Shown here piece by piece: positions 1 to 10,227 of a DNA stretch of 53,797 nucleotides; within the stretch, counting starts at the first letter, position 1, and every line of letters begins with the position of its first letter. A program made the translations under genes and the position numbers. The stretch spans positions 1,078 through 54,874 of the forward strand of contig NZIV01000078.1 in assembly GCA_002689995.1 (NCBI GenBank), in the 5' to 3' direction. The notes below the pieces were generated by a model. It saw only the letters and a program-made list of their open reading frames with translations. It did no database searches and was not told the DNA's origin. The stretch comes from Fidelibacterota bacterium. Its GTDB lineage: Bacteria; Fidelibacterota; Marinisomatia; SCGC-AAA003-L08; GCA-2689995.

Positions 1-187
1 TCACACTAAAATTCAAATTATTTAATATGAATTATAATTATTAAGATATTTATATATTTTTGCGCCTAATTTCTACCCGCATTATTCTCTATTTGTTTTC
101 TTTACAAATAATATAAATTATATATCTAATATTTTTTAAAATTCCAAAAGCATACTAAATCAATAAATAATTTATCAGAAAGTATAT
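1..187. other. AT-rich leader, no gene seen
   Basis: I see no coding region, RNA gene or clear repeat here. It is very AT-rich and presumably holds the promoter of the lipid kinase gene that begins at 188. An AGAAAG stretch just before the ATG may act as a weak ribosome binding site. Confidence 0.5.
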
Positions 188-1078
188 ATGAAATTTTACT
201 TAACTATTAATCCTCATGGTGGATCTAGAAAAGGACCAAAACTATTAAAAAAAATAAAACCTCTTTTCGACAATTCAAATATTGAACTTAATGTAATTGA
301 AACTAAGTTTGCAGGTCATGCAAAAGAACTGACAGAACAATTAGATTTTACAGGTTATGATGGTATAATTTCTATCGGTGGCGATGGTACACTTAATGAA
401 ATTGTCAATGGACTGATGTTTCGTAAAGATGATGTTAATATTCCTATCGGTTTAATTCCAGGCGGATCTGGTAATTCATTTATGCATGACTTAGAATTAG
501 TAAATCCTATTGATGCTGCAAAAGCAATTATTAATGGCAATAAGAAACTAGTTGATCTTGCAGAACTTAAAATTAATCATGTCACAAAATATGCTATAAA
601 TATAATTGGATGGGGATTAGTGACTGATATTGCAAATAAAGCTGAAAAATATAGATGGATGGGTACAAGTAGATACACAATTTTAAGTGCTTTAGAAGTA
701 TTTACATATAAACCAAGGCCTGCAACACTAGTTGTTGATGATAAACAAATTATTGATGATTTTACATTTATAATTGCCTGCAATACTATACATACTGGTA
801 AAGGCATGAAAATGGCACCGAGCGCGGAATTAGACGATGGATTAATAGATTTAATTGTCGTAAAGCATAAAGCTAGTAGATTAAAATTATTATCTATGCT
901 ACCTACTGTATTCGATGGTGCTCATATTAAAAATCCATTAGTAGAACATTATAAAGTAAGTAAATTTTCACTTATTCCTCAAAAAAATGAAATTCTCAAC
1001 ATAGATGGTGAAATTACTGGTTCTACACCTATTGATGTGCGAGTTATTCCTAAAAAAATAACTATTTTCTGTAAATAA
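188..1078 (+). CDS. Diacylglycerol/lipid kinase family protein (DagK/YegS-like)
   Basis: A 296-residue soluble protein of the DAGK catalytic family, which phosphorylates a lipid alcohol such as diacylglycerol with ATP at the inner face of the membrane. The N-terminus carries the NPHGGSRKG strand-loop. The nucleotide-binding GGDGTLNEIVNG motif lies near residues 64-75 and GGSGNSF near 92-98, both diagnostic. Length is normal for the family (about 290-320). The ATG at 188 gives a family-like start. It stands alone on the plus strand and ends at a shared terminator hairpin facing the LysM gene. Substrate (diacylglycerol, sphingoid base or undecaprenol-type lipid) cannot be told from sequence. 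Confidence 0.88.
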   Translation: MKFYLTINPHGGSRKGPKLLKKIKPLFDNSNIELNVIETKFAGHAKELTEQLDFTGYDGIISIGGDGTLNEIVNGLMFRKDDVNIPIGLIPGGSGNSFMHDLELVNPIDAAKAIINGNKKLVDLAELKINHVTKYAINIIGWGLVTDIANKAEKYRWMGTSRYTILSALEVFTYKPRPATLVVDDKQIIDDFTFIIACNTIHTGKGMKMAPSAELDDGLIDLIVVKHKASRLKLLSMLPTVFDGAHIKNPLVEHYKVSKFSLIPQKNEILNIDGEITGSTPIDVRVIPKKITIFCK

Positions 1079-1080
1079 AA

Positions 1081-1104
1081 AAGGGAGTAATAAATCACTC
1101 CCTT
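1081..1104 (-). terminator. Terminator hairpin between convergent genes
   Basis: A perfect 8-bp stem, AAGGGAGT with ACTCCCTT, is separated by an 8-base loop. Read on the minus strand the stem is followed by a run of T (the A-run before 1081), so it fits a rho-independent terminator for the ATP synthase/LysM transcript. It may also work for the lipid kinase gene, although the plus-strand T-run is poor. Confidence 0.75.
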
Positions 1105-1127
1105 ATTTATCAAAATTTAATCTTAAT

Positions 1128-1886
1128 TTAAAATTCTGGCCAAAGTTCAGTTCTAACTTTCAGCTCCATTCCTGGCCTTAAAACACCATCATTTTCTTGA
1201 AGTAATGATTCATTATCCCAGTATAAGACAACCCAGGCATATTGATCTCCATATTCTTTTTTAGAAATAGTCCAAAGTGTTTCACCTCGAGTAACTTTAT
1301 GAATATAGTAATCAGGCTCAAATTCTACAGAATTCTCACTTGGCTTTAATAAATCTAAATAGTGATATGGATGAATCATGTTTGGGTCATCACCAATTTT
1401 TTCTTTATTCCAACCATATATAGTTCGCCATTCGTTGGGATTGCCATATTCTTCATATGCAATTAATGATAATGTTTGTCCAGGCTTAATCATATATTCT
1501 GTCCAAACACTATCAGGAACAATTTCATCCAAATCTTGTATCGGATCTACCGCAACTTGAGTTTCGACGACTACTTCTTCTCCTGACCCATTTTCATCTT
1601 CATTTAAAACTTCTTCTAGTTCGACTTCCTGTTTATCTAATCCTACAATATCAGCATCACTACTGTCTTTTACTTCTGCCTCACCACCTTCAACTTGTAG
1701 AGCATCAATATTTCCACTGTTAACAGGTATTAAAATATCCGTTAAATCTTCACTCGATTTCTCTTCAGTTATTGTTACTGGCTCAGGAATTTCTGGTATG
1801 AGCTCTTCAGGTGAAGGTTGCGGTTTTTTTCCGCACCCAATCATAACTAAAGTTGACAATATTGAAATAAATATTAATTTTTTCAT
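1128..1886 (-). CDS. LysM-repeat lipoprotein
   Basis: A 252-residue predicted lipoprotein. The N-terminus is a short signal peptide ending in a lipobox (VMIGC), so Cys18 would be lipidated. A long acidic, low-complexity linker (about residues 20-125) is followed by two LysM peptidoglycan-binding repeats, starting YMIKPGQTLSLIA (about 131) and YIHKVTRGETLWTIS (about 194). It probably anchors the outer membrane or a complex to the cell wall. It lies 68 bp downstream of atpC and could be read through from the ATP synthase operon, but has no known link to that enzyme. A hairpin terminator follows directly. Confidence 0.82.
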   Translation of the reverse strand: MKKLIFISILSTLVMIGCGKKPQPSPEELIPEIPEPVTITEEKSSEDLTDILIPVNSGNIDALQVEGGEAEVKDSSDADIVGLDKQEVELEEVLNEDENGSGEEVVVETQVAVDPIQDLDEIVPDSVWTEYMIKPGQTLSLIAYEEYGNPNEWRTIYGWNKEKIGDDPNMIHPYHYLDLLKPSENSVEFEPDYYIHKVTRGETLWTISKKEYGDQYAWVVLYWDNESLLQENDGVLRPGMELKVRTELWPEF

Positions 1887-1954
1887 AATTTAAACCTTAA
1901 AAATCTTATTTTAAAACCTCTTAATTTATTATTAATCCAATTAAAATTTAAGGA

Positions 1955-2353
1955 TTAACTGCGATTTCCTACTTTTAATCGATTTAGTGCTTTTAGTAAT
2001 GAAATCTCAGCACGCAATTTATCAGATTCACTATTCCTTAATCTCTCTTTCGCTCTATTTTGAGAGTTTTTAGCTCTCTCTATATCTATATCACTTGCTT
2101 TTTCGACAGATTCTAATAATAATTGAGCTTTATTATTTTTAAAATCTAAAACTCCACCACTTGTTGATAAATATTGAGTATTTTCAGAATTTTCAATTTT
2201 AATTTCGCCTATACCTAGTGATATGAGTGCAGATGCATGATTTTTCATAACACCTATCAAACCAGACATTCCAGGAAGTCGCAAATACTCTGCATTCCCC
2301 ATATCCAATTGACTTATTGGAGTAATAATTTCTACTGAAAAGTCATCAGACAT
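1955..2353 (-). CDS. atpC: F1 ATP synthase epsilon subunit
   Basis: A 132-residue epsilon subunit, the central-stalk protein that links gamma to the c-ring and restrains ATP hydrolysis. The N-terminal beta-sandwich is recognisable from the MSDDFSVEIITP opening and the LPGMSGLIGVMKNHA stretch. The C-terminal part (about residues 85-130) is the usual two-helix, charged region. Length matches the family (about 130-140). It is the last ATP synthase gene, 10 bp after atpD, and ends the canonical order. Confidence 0.95.
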   Translation of the reverse strand: MSDDFSVEIITPISQLDMGNAEYLRLPGMSGLIGVMKNHASALISLGIGEIKIENSENTQYLSTSGGVLDFKNNKAQLLLESVEKASDIDIERAKNSQNRAKERLRNSESDKLRAEISLLKALNRLKVGNRS

Positions 2354-2363
2354 TTATAATTCC

Positions 2364-3749
<1,386 letters not shown>

Positions 3750-3761
3750 TTATTTCCTCTC

Positions 3762-4613
3762 TTATTTCAATGCCTCAGCACCACCTACAATGTCAAGAAT
3801 TTCCATTGTAATGGCAGTCTGGCGAGCCTTATTGAATTCTAATGTTAAATCGCGAATCATATCCTGCGCATTTGTAGTTGCATTCTCCATAGCAAGCATT
3901 CTTGCTGCCTGCTCACTTGCGTAGGATTCTAGCAAATATTTCCATAACTGCACATTTAAATGTCTAGGAATCAAATTAAGAACAATTTCATCCTTAGATG
4001 GTTCAAAGAATTTCTCTTCATCTTTTTGCTCTTCTTGATTATATTCCAGTGGCAGCAACTGTTCTGATATTACTGTTTGTGTAGCCACACTTACAAATTC
4101 ATTATATACAACCTGAATATGGTCTGCTTCGCTAGTTACAAATCGATTTACAATTTCTTTCCCGAAATGAATAGCATGATCAAAACTGAGATCATTCCAA
4201 AAATCTAAATGGCTAGAAATAATGTTATACTCTCTGCTTCTAAAATGATCTCTAGCTTTCTTACCAATACAAATTAAATCTACATTCTCTTTTCCTAGCT
4301 CATCAACTTCCTTTTGTGCTTTTTTTAGCACATTAGTATTAAATGAACCAGCAAGACCTCGATCTGAAGTAATTATAACATAGGTATATCTTGATTTTTT
4401 GCGAGTTTCTAGAAGTAATAAAAGATTTCGATCTACATCTGGAAGTAATTCCTTGATAAGCTCTGACAATCTATTGGAATACGGCCGAGCTTGTTCCATA
4501 CGCTCTTGAGCTTTACGCATCTTAGCCGCAGCTACCATTTTCATTGCCCCAGTAACTTGCTGAATACTCTTAATAGATTTTATCCTGTCCCGTATGTCCT
4601 TCAGGTTTGCCAT
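3762..4613 (-). CDS. atpG: F1 ATP synthase gamma subunit
   Basis: A 283-residue gamma subunit, the rotor shaft of F1. The N-terminal helix carries IRDRIKSIKSIQQVTGAMK and the C-terminal helix ends in QTAITMEILDIVGGAEAL, the two antiparallel helices that thread the alpha/beta hexamer. The ITSDRGLAGSFNTNV motif near residues 79-93 is also typical. It follows atpA by only 3 bp and precedes atpD by 12 bp. Length is normal (about 285-300). Confidence 0.97.
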   Translation of the reverse strand: MANLKDIRDRIKSIKSIQQVTGAMKMVAAAKMRKAQERMEQARPYSNRLSELIKELLPDVDRNLLLLLETRKKSRYTYVIITSDRGLAGSFNTNVLKKAQKEVDELGKENVDLICIGKKARDHFRSREYNIISSHLDFWNDLSFDHAIHFGKEIVNRFVTSEADHIQVVYNEFVSVATQTVISEQLLPLEYNQEEQKDEEKFFEPSKDEIVLNLIPRHLNVQLWKYLLESYASEQAARMLAMENATTNAQDMIRDLTLEFNKARQTAITMEILDIVGGAEALK

Positions 4614-4616
4614 ATA

Positions 4617-6140
4617 TTAAGCTATAAACCCTTTTTTGAAAATATTAATTGCATCTGATAATTTTAAATCTAATTCATCACTGATTTTACCTTTGGATAA
4701 GATTTCAGATAAAATTTCAGGATTAGATGTTTTTAAGGAATTCATTAATTCTTCTTCAAACTTTCTAACATTTGAAAGCTCAATATCATCTAATGCACCT
4801 TTACTCGCTGCAAAAATAATCACAACTTGTTCTTCAACTCGCATTGGTACATACTGTCCTTGTTTCAAGATTTCAACCATTCTTTGACCACGAGTTAATT
4901 GAGCTAATGTAGATTTATCTAAATCTGAACCAAATTTTGCAAATGCCTCTAATTCTCTGAACTGAGCTAAATCTAAGCGAAGCGTACCTGCAACTTTTTT
5001 CATGCCTTTAATTTGCGCAGCACCACCCACACGAGAAACAGATAACCCAACATCAATCGCAGGACGAATACCTGAATTAAATAAGTTTGTCTCCAAATAG
5101 ATTTGTCCATCGGTAATCGATATCACATTAGTAGGAATATAAGCAGATACATCTCCTTCCTGAGTTTCGATAATAGGGAGGGCTGTTAATGAGCCTCCAC
5201 CTAATTCGTCAGAAAGTTTAGAAGACCTTTCTAAAAGACGGCTATGCAAATAGAATACATCGCCAGGGAATGCTTCACGCCCAGGAGGTCTTCTTAATAC
5301 AAGAGACATCTGCCTGTATGCAACTGCTTGCTTCGATAAATCATCGTAAATTATAAGAGCATGCCCACCATTATCACGAAAAAACTCACCCATAGCTGTT
5401 CCACTATATGGAGCAATGAATTGCATTGGTGCCGCATCAGAAGCATTTGCAGTAACAACCGTTGTATATTCCATCGCACCGTTTTCTTCTAGCTCTGAAA
5501 CGAGACTTGCAACAGTTGATGCTTTTTGGCCAACGGCAACATAAATACAATAAACCGGCTCATCCGTTTCATGAGTATACTTTTGATTGATAATCGTATC
5601 GATTGCAACAGCTGTTTTACCAGTCTGCCTATCTCCAATTATTAATTCACGCTGACCACGTCCAATAGGTATCATGCTATCCACAGCTTTAATTCCAGTC
5701 TGAAGTGGTTGCGTTACAGGCTGCCTCTGCATAACACCTAGTGCTTTACGTTCTATCGGCAAAGACTTTCCAGCCTTAATCGCACCTTTTCCATCTAATG
5801 GCTTACCTAATGGATCAACAACACGTCCAAGCATTTCCTTACCAACAGGAACCTCTACAATTTTACCTGTTCGTTTTGCAATATCACCTTCACGAATGCT
5901 TCTTGTATCTCCAAACAATACTAAACCAACATTGTCTTCTTCAAGATTTAAGGCCATTCCAAATACACCGTTTGGCAACTCAACAAGCTCAGAACTCATC
6001 ACATTTTCAAGTCCACTAACTCTTGCCACACCGTCACCAACATTAATAACTTCACCTACTTCAGCAACATCTAAATCAGGCTGATAAGCCTCTAACTGCT
6101 CTCTCAGTAACGAAGTTATGTCATCTGTAGTTACTTCCAT
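4617..6140 (-). CDS. atpA: F1 ATP synthase alpha subunit
   Basis: A 507-residue alpha subunit that forms the non-catalytic nucleotide sites of the F1 hexamer. It has the P-loop [13 protein letters not shown] (about residues 169-181), the [17 protein letters not shown] stretch and the [15 protein letters not shown] segment. The N-terminal beta-barrel begins with [15 protein letters not shown]. Length and order (after atpH, before atpG) are canonical. Intergenic gaps are 18 bp upstream and 3 bp downstream. Confidence 0.98.
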   Translation of the reverse strand: MEVTTDDITSLLREQLEAYQPDLDVAEVGEVINVGDGVARVSGLENVMSSELVELPNGVFGMALNLEEDNVGLVLFGDTRSIREGDIAKRTGKIVEVPVGKEMLGRVVDPLGKPLDGKGAIKAGKSLPIERKALGVMQRQPVTQPLQTGIKAVDSMIPIGRGQRELIIGDRQTGKTAVAIDTIINQKYTHETDEPVYCIYVAVGQKASTVASLVSELEENGAMEYTTVVTANASDAAPMQFIAPYSGTAMGEFFRDNGGHALIIYDDLSKQAVAYRQMSLVLRRPPGREAFPGDVFYLHSRLLERSSKLSDELGGGSLTALPIIETQEGDVSAYIPTNVISITDGQIYLETNLFNSGIRPAIDVGLSVSRVGGAAQIKGMKKVAGTLRLDLAQFRELEAFAKFGSDLDKSTLAQLTRGQRMVEILKQGQYVPMRVEEQVVIIFAASKGALDDIELSNVRKFEEELMNSLKTSNPEILSEILSKGKISDELDLKLSDAINIFKKGFIA

Positions 6141-6158
6141 TTATTCTCCAAATCAATT

Positions 6159-6698
6159 CTAGTTAAGAACGAAGTGTTTACGGATTTTTTCCAACTGTCT
6201 CTTGATTGATCCATCGATAATTGTATTATCGAGCCTTAGAACCATTCCTCCCATAATTTCAGGATTAACATTTAGCTGGATATCTATCTTTTTATTTATT
6301 TTAGTCTCTATAGACTTTTTCAAATTAGAAATTTGCTGCTCACCAATAGATTCTGAAACTGTAATTAAAACCTGTGCAGATTTTGTTTTTTCAGAAACAA
6401 TATTTTGGTAACGACTCATAATAGCCGGTAATTCTCTAACTATGTCTTTATCTAAGAGAATATTTAAAATTTCAATTGCCAAACTATCTATTCTACCTGT
6501 TAGTACATTTTTCAAAATTTGTAGTTTTTGAGTCTTTTCAATGCGCTTAGATGATAAAATAAATCGAAATTCTGGATTTTTTCGATATAGTTTTACTAAC
6601 TGCTCAAGTGAATATTTAACCTCAAATACATCATCCTTATTTTCAGCAACAGTAAAAAGGGATCGAGCAAATTGACTTGTAGTAAAATTAAATGCCAT
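6159..6698 (-). CDS. atpH: ATP synthase delta subunit (OSCP)
   Basis: A 179-residue delta subunit that joins the top of F1 to the peripheral stalk b subunits. The N-terminal helical domain (SQFARSLFTVAENKD) and the C-terminal signature (NPEIMGGMVLRLDNTIIDGS, about residues 143-162) are clear. The start ATG shares one base with the atpF stop (TAATG), which implies translational coupling. Length is typical at about 180. Confidence 0.95.
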   Translation of the reverse strand: MAFNFTTSQFARSLFTVAENKDDVFEVKYSLEQLVKLYRKNPEFRFILSSKRIEKTQKLQILKNVLTGRIDSLAIEILNILLDKDIVRELPAIMSRYQNIVSEKTKSAQVLITVSESIGEQQISNLKKSIETKINKKIDIQLNVNPEIMGGMVLRLDNTIIDGSIKRQLEKIRKHFVLN

Positions 6699-7183
6699 TA
6701 AGCCTGTCCAAGTTTATTCAATGTGTCATCAATGAATTTTTTGTTATCAGCACTATTAATATTTCTTTGAATAACTTTTTCAGCGGTTTTCATTGTTAAT
6801 TCAACAGCAATATCTTGGATTTCACTCAATGCTTTTTCTTTTTCTGCTTCAATTTGTACTTTTGCCTTCTCGGTTATTTCTTCCGCATTTTTTCGAGCAG
6901 TCTCCTCGATGTCAGATTTAAGCTTATCTCCGGTTTTTCGACTTTCAGCAATTATATCTTGTGCTTCAGCTCTTGCTTTTGCAACAACTTTCTCATAATC
7001 TTTTTGTGCTTTTTCGGCATTTTCTTTGGCTTTTTCAGCTGCATTAAGAGCATCTTTAATCTCTTTTTCTCTTGTTTCAAGAGCAGAGATAATTGGGCCC
7101 CAAGCAACTTTCTTAAGCACTCCTAAAAGAATGAGAAAAGTTAATACAGTCCAAAAGAGTAGTCCACCATGTACTTCTAGCAT
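6698..7183 (-). CDS. atpF: ATP synthase subunit b (peripheral stalk)
   Basis: A 161-residue b subunit. One N-terminal membrane helix (about residues 5-25, LLFWTVLTFLILLGVLKK) is followed by WGPIISALETREKEI and a long, charged, Ala/Lys/Glu-rich coiled coil to the end. This is the stator arm that holds F1 fixed against the rotating c-ring. Its stop overlaps the atpH start by one base. There is a single b gene and no b-prime copy. Confidence 0.95.
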   Translation of the reverse strand: MLEVHGGLLFWTVLTFLILLGVLKKVAWGPIISALETREKEIKDALNAAEKAKENAEKAQKDYEKVVAKARAEAQDIIAESRKTGDKLKSDIEETARKNAEEITEKAKVQIEAEKEKALSEIQDIAVELTMKTAEKVIQRNINSADNKKFIDDTLNKLGQA

Positions 7184-7200
7184 GCGTTACTCCAGGTCTT

Positions 7201-7428
7201 TTATTTACCTTGTAATAAGAAACAAGTCGCAGCTGCAAATAAGGCAACACCTTCAATCAAAGCAGACATGATTAAAGCGGTTGTCCTGATATCACCAGCA
7301 GCTTCAGGCTGTCTTCCTGTTGCTTCTGCAGCAGCAGCAGTAATTTTACCAATTCCACTTGCAGCTCCCATAGTAACCAACCCTGCGCCTAAACCTGCCG
7401 CTAAATATGCTAATCCTTGTGCATCCAT
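7201..7428 (-). CDS. atpE: ATP synthase subunit c (proteolipid)
   Basis: A 75-residue, two-helix proteolipid that forms the rotor ring. Helix 1 carries the glycine-rich GAGLVTMGAASGIG packing stretch. The loop has GRQPEA, and helix 2 carries the ion-binding Glu in SALIEGVALFAA (near residue 59). The residue after the Glu is Gly rather than Ser or Thr, and no Gln ligand is obvious in helix 1, so I infer proton rather than sodium coupling. It sits between atpB and atpF as usual. Confidence 0.95.
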   Translation of the reverse strand: MDAQGLAYLAAGLGAGLVTMGAASGIGKITAAAAEATGRQPEAAGDIRTTALIMSALIEGVALFAAATCFLLQGK

Positions 7429-7454
7429 TATATATTAACTCCTATTATTTTATG

Positions 7455-8510
7455 TTAATGATGTTCATGTTCAACAACTGCCATCCCAATAAATATTGAT
7501 GACAGTAAAGAAAAGATATAACCTTGTAAAAATGCAACAAACAATTCTAACATGTTGATTGCAATAGCCATAGGAACTGCACCTAAAGCAGCACCATAGC
7601 TCTTCATATTTATTATTATTCCTAAAAATGCAAGAATAATAATGTGCCCTGCATTCATATTTGCTAAAAGCCTCACTGAAAGTGCAAATGGCTTTGTGAA
7701 TAATCCAATAATTTCTACTGGAATCATAATTGGTAACAACCATGCTGGAACACCAGGTGTTGCAAATATATGTTTCCAAAAATCTTTATTCCCAAAAATG
7801 ATGTAAGTAAAAAAAGTAATAAGCGCTAAACCAATAGTGACACTAAAAGATGCTGTAGCCGTTGCGCTTCCGGGGATTAGTCCCATTAAATTTAAGGTAA
7901 CAATAAAAAAGAAAAATGTAAGAATTAAAGGCAAGAAACGACGACCCTGCTTTTCACCCATATTAGGATAAACAACTTCGTCTCTGATAAAAACAACAAA
8001 TACCTCGAGTAAATTTCCGAATCCAGATTGAACTCTTTTATTTTTCCTGTATCCTATAGTAAATGCAAGAATTAAAAACAGTGATGCTAAAAACATCATA
8101 ATTGCCTGTTTTGTTATAAATAATTGATTTGGGTCCTCTTTTATTCCAGATCCATCTGCTTTCCAACTTAAATATTTACCCAATGAAGGAAGTACCTTAT
8201 CCCACTTGTTATAATCAGTATTATCAACTGAATATAATTTTAATTTTGAATAAATTTTATTTTCTTTTTTATGAAGATAGTTTGATTCCTCTTTAGAATC
8301 GTTAAAATCACCTGAAAATTTCTTTTTTAGATAAAAAAATAAATTAGTAGGATTTAAGACTTCAAAATATTTCCCGTCTTGGATATGATGCACAATAACC
8401 TCACCTGTGACGCCCTCATCTTTAGTCTCAGACGAACCAGAGCTATCACCAGCTGATAGGACAGATAAGCAAGATATTACAAATAAAATAAATTTAAATC
8501 CTTTATTCAA
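7455..8510 (-). CDS. atpB: ATP synthase subunit a, with N-terminal extension
   Basis: A 351-residue subunit a, the proton half-channel partner of the c-ring. The essential Arg lies in SVRLLANMNAGHIIIL, and LNLMGLIPG and the C-terminal MLELFVAFLQGYIFSLL helix are typical. It is longer than the usual 240-280. The first about 130 residues hold a signal-like hydrophobic start, an HHIQDGKYFE segment and a charged region before the first conserved membrane helix, as seen in Bacteroidetes-type proteins. The start is TTG; TTGA overlaps the atpI stop, implying coupled translation. The C-terminus is His-rich (EHEHH). Confidence 0.95.
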   Translation of the reverse strand: MNKGFKFILFVISCLSVLSAGDSSGSSETKDEGVTGEVIVHHIQDGKYFEVLNPTNLFFYLKKKFSGDFNDSKEESNYLHKKENKIYSKLKLYSVDNTDYNKWDKVLPSLGKYLSWKADGSGIKEDPNQLFITKQAIMMFLASLFLILAFTIGYRKNKRVQSGFGNLLEVFVVFIRDEVVYPNMGEKQGRRFLPLILTFFFFIVTLNLMGLIPGSATATASFSVTIGLALITFFTYIIFGNKDFWKHIFATPGVPAWLLPIMIPVEIIGLFTKPFALSVRLLANMNAGHIIILAFLGIIINMKSYGAALGAVPMAIAINMLELFVAFLQGYIFSLLSSIFIGMAVVEHEHH

Positions 8511-8890
8511 CTAACTTGCACCTTTCTAGATGGGAGCACTTTTAACCAACTTAAAATCTCTGTCCACTGATGGATTACATAAAAAATCATCAGTGAGATG
8601 AAGAATGGGATAGTCTGCAAATAGCCATTCATCGTAAAATACAGAGAGAAACCTAAGACAAAAGCCATTCTAACAATCATTCCACCATAAACATTCTTAA
8701 TAAATGTATTATGGTCGGCACTATGATTATTTAAAACAAGTACATATCCAACAATTGCATTTACCAAACTCAATGTAAATGAAACTAAAATTTCTTTCAA
8801 ATAAGGCATACCCCATGAAAGAAGTGGGAATAACCCAACTAATATCATTGTAAGCGTCCCTATTAGTAATGATTTAAAAAATGGTTTCAA
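8507..8890 (-). CDS. atpI: ATP synthase I-like membrane protein
   Basis: A 127-residue protein with four predicted hydrophobic segments (about residues 8-28, 33-53, 70-88, 95-112). Its position immediately before atpB fits AtpI, which helps assemble the c-ring or supplies Mg2+. Sequence identity within this family is low, so the call rests partly on position. It begins with TTG, overlaps the upstream atpZ stop as TTGA, and ends in a TTGA overlap with atpB. These two coupled junctions make the three small genes one translational unit. Confidence 0.7.
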   Translation of the reverse strand: MKPFFKSLLIGTLTMILVGLFPLLSWGMPYLKEILVSFTLSLVNAIVGYVLVLNNHSADHNTFIKNVYGGMIVRMAFVLGFSLYFTMNGYLQTIPFFISLMIFYVIHQWTEILSWLKVLPSRKVQVS

Positions 8891-9063
8891 TATTTACTAA
8901 CCGATTTAATTAAATGATAAATTGATGCAAAAACACCAAAAAAAACTCCGACTAATTGCCCCCATGGAGAGCTTATCCAACCTTTATTCTGGGCTTGCTC
9001 TCCAAGCCACAAACTCAACAACACTAAAACCACCATCTGAATTCCAGATCCAGAGAATCTCAT
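8887..9063 (-). CDS. atpZ: AtpZ/AtpI-family small membrane protein
   Basis: A 58-codon gene read from the ATG at 9063 to a TGA whose bases overlap the TTG start of atpI. The protein starts MRFSGSGIQMVVLVLL, has an SSPWGQLVGVFFGVFASIY second helix, and so shows two membrane segments joined by a short loop. This is the pattern of AtpZ, a partner of AtpI in ATP synthase operons. An alternative upstream start (ATA at 9087, giving KFEHNAW before the Met) would place an AGAAGGA ribosome binding site at proper spacing and would overlap the end of the bactofilin gene. The true start is uncertain. Confidence 0.75.
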   Translation of the reverse strand: MRFSGSGIQMVVLVLLSLWLGEQAQNKGWISSPWGQLVGVFFGVFASIYHLIKSVSKY

Positions 9064-9088
9064 CCAAGCGTTGTGCTCAAATTTTATT

Positions 9089-9481
9089 TTATCCTTCTGA
9101 CTGATTTTGCTTTATAAGTGGTTTAGTTTTACTTCCAACATCTTTCACCATATTACAAAGACCATCAAACCTTGCTCCCTCTTGAATCACTAGGATACCC
9201 GCGGTTAAATCTCCCATCAAATGAGAATGAGGCCCCAAGGTAACTTTGCCGGAAACAACAACATCTCCTTTTACGTTCCCGTTTATCACAGCTTCAAAAG
9301 CGTTCACGTCACCTTTGACAAATGAGCCCTTTCCTGTTCTTATAGAACCTTTGGAATTAACAGAACCAAATACTTTTCCATATACTAGTATACTCCCCGA
9401 AACCTTCAAATCGCCATAGACCTCAGCATCAGCACTCAATATTGAGCTGGAAGATTTCCCAACTTTATTGGATCGAAACAT
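9089..9481 (-). CDS. Bactofilin (polymer-forming cytoskeletal protein)
   Basis: A 130-residue bactofilin. The central region (about residues 20-105) is a run of short beta-helix turns such as DLKVSGSILVYGKVFGSV and GNVKGDVVVSGKVTLG, flanked by short charged tails. Bactofilins polymerise without nucleotide into membrane-associated filaments that position cell-wall enzymes. The gene overlaps the upstream M23 peptidase gene by 17 bp. Bactofilin/M23 pairs are a known association in which the filament localises the hydrolase and shapes the cell. Confidence 0.92.
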   Translation of the reverse strand: MFRSNKVGKSSSSILSADAEVYGDLKVSGSILVYGKVFGSVNSKGSIRTGKGSFVKGDVNAFEAVINGNVKGDVVVSGKVTLGPHSHLMGDLTAGILVIQEGARFDGLCNMVKDVGSKTKPLIKQNQSEG

Positions 9482-10163
9482 CTTTTTTCTTGTACATTTT
9501 TACAAACTTTCTTGGGTCTAAAACTTTATCGTTTTGCCAGATTTCAAAATGTAGATGTGGCCCAGTACCTTCCTCACCACCAACAGTTGCAATCTTTTGA
9601 CCAATACTTACAAAGTCTCTAGCATTAACTAAGTTTTTTTTGTTATGACCATAAACCGAATACAAACCTCTAGCGTGAGATATAATTATAATGTTGCCAA
9701 AATTTTTAATTTCTCCTGAAAAAACAACAAATCCATCTAATGGAGATTTAATATTATCTCCTTCATTAGCAGCGATATCAATACCTGAGTGAGTCATCTT
9801 ATTTCCATCCCACTCCAAGCCTTTAGTAACTATCCCTTCTACAGGGGCTAAAATTGATAATATTTTTCCATTTTCAGCAAAAATACTGCGAACCGAATTC
9901 TCAAGACTTTCCTCCATTAAAACTTTCTCAGCATTCAAATCATATAAAAGAATATCTGTTCTTGCTTTATATTTTAAAAGCTCATTACGTTCCTGCAACA
10001 AACTATCCTGACTCAACAATTGCCACATTCCAAAAACAGAAATTAAAAATATAATTACAGCAAGTACCGTTAAAGTTACTAGGAAAGCTCTGGATACTTG
10101 GAAAGACTTTTGCCGACCATCACTTTCAGATAAAAACCAGAGAGTGAAATGATTATCCTTCAC
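9465..10163 (-). CDS. M23-family peptidoglycan endopeptidase (catalytically intact)
   Basis: A 232-residue membrane-anchored protein: short cytoplasmic N-terminus, one membrane helix (about residues 27-48), a coiled-coil stretch (about 52-95) and a C-terminal M23 LytM domain. The zinc and catalytic residues are all present: HSGID (H125, D129), YGH (H173) and PHLHFE (H203, H205). It should cut peptide cross-links in the periplasmic cell wall. It overlaps the bactofilin gene by 17 bp, which suggests co-translation and a shared job in cell-shape control. Confidence 0.9.
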   Translation of the reverse strand: MKDNHFTLWFLSESDGRQKSFQVSRAFLVTLTVLAVIIFLISVFGMWQLLSQDSLLQERNELLKYKARTDILLYDLNAEKVLMEESLENSVRSIFAENGKILSILAPVEGIVTKGLEWDGNKMTHSGIDIAANEGDNIKSPLDGFVVFSGEIKNFGNIIIISHARGLYSVYGHNKKNLVNARDFVSIGQKIATVGGEEGTGPHLHFEIWQNDKVLDPRKFVKMYKKKDVSIQ

Positions 10164-10227
10164 TTAAACACAAGATCATAAATTTAAAGGTGATTTAAAT
10201 CTTAAACCAAATAAAAATATTATATCT

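Noticed and set aside
1270-1300. Possible parS half-site (TGTTTCAC)
   Set aside because: Only one half matches the parS consensus, and it lies inside the LysM gene. No full palindrome was found.
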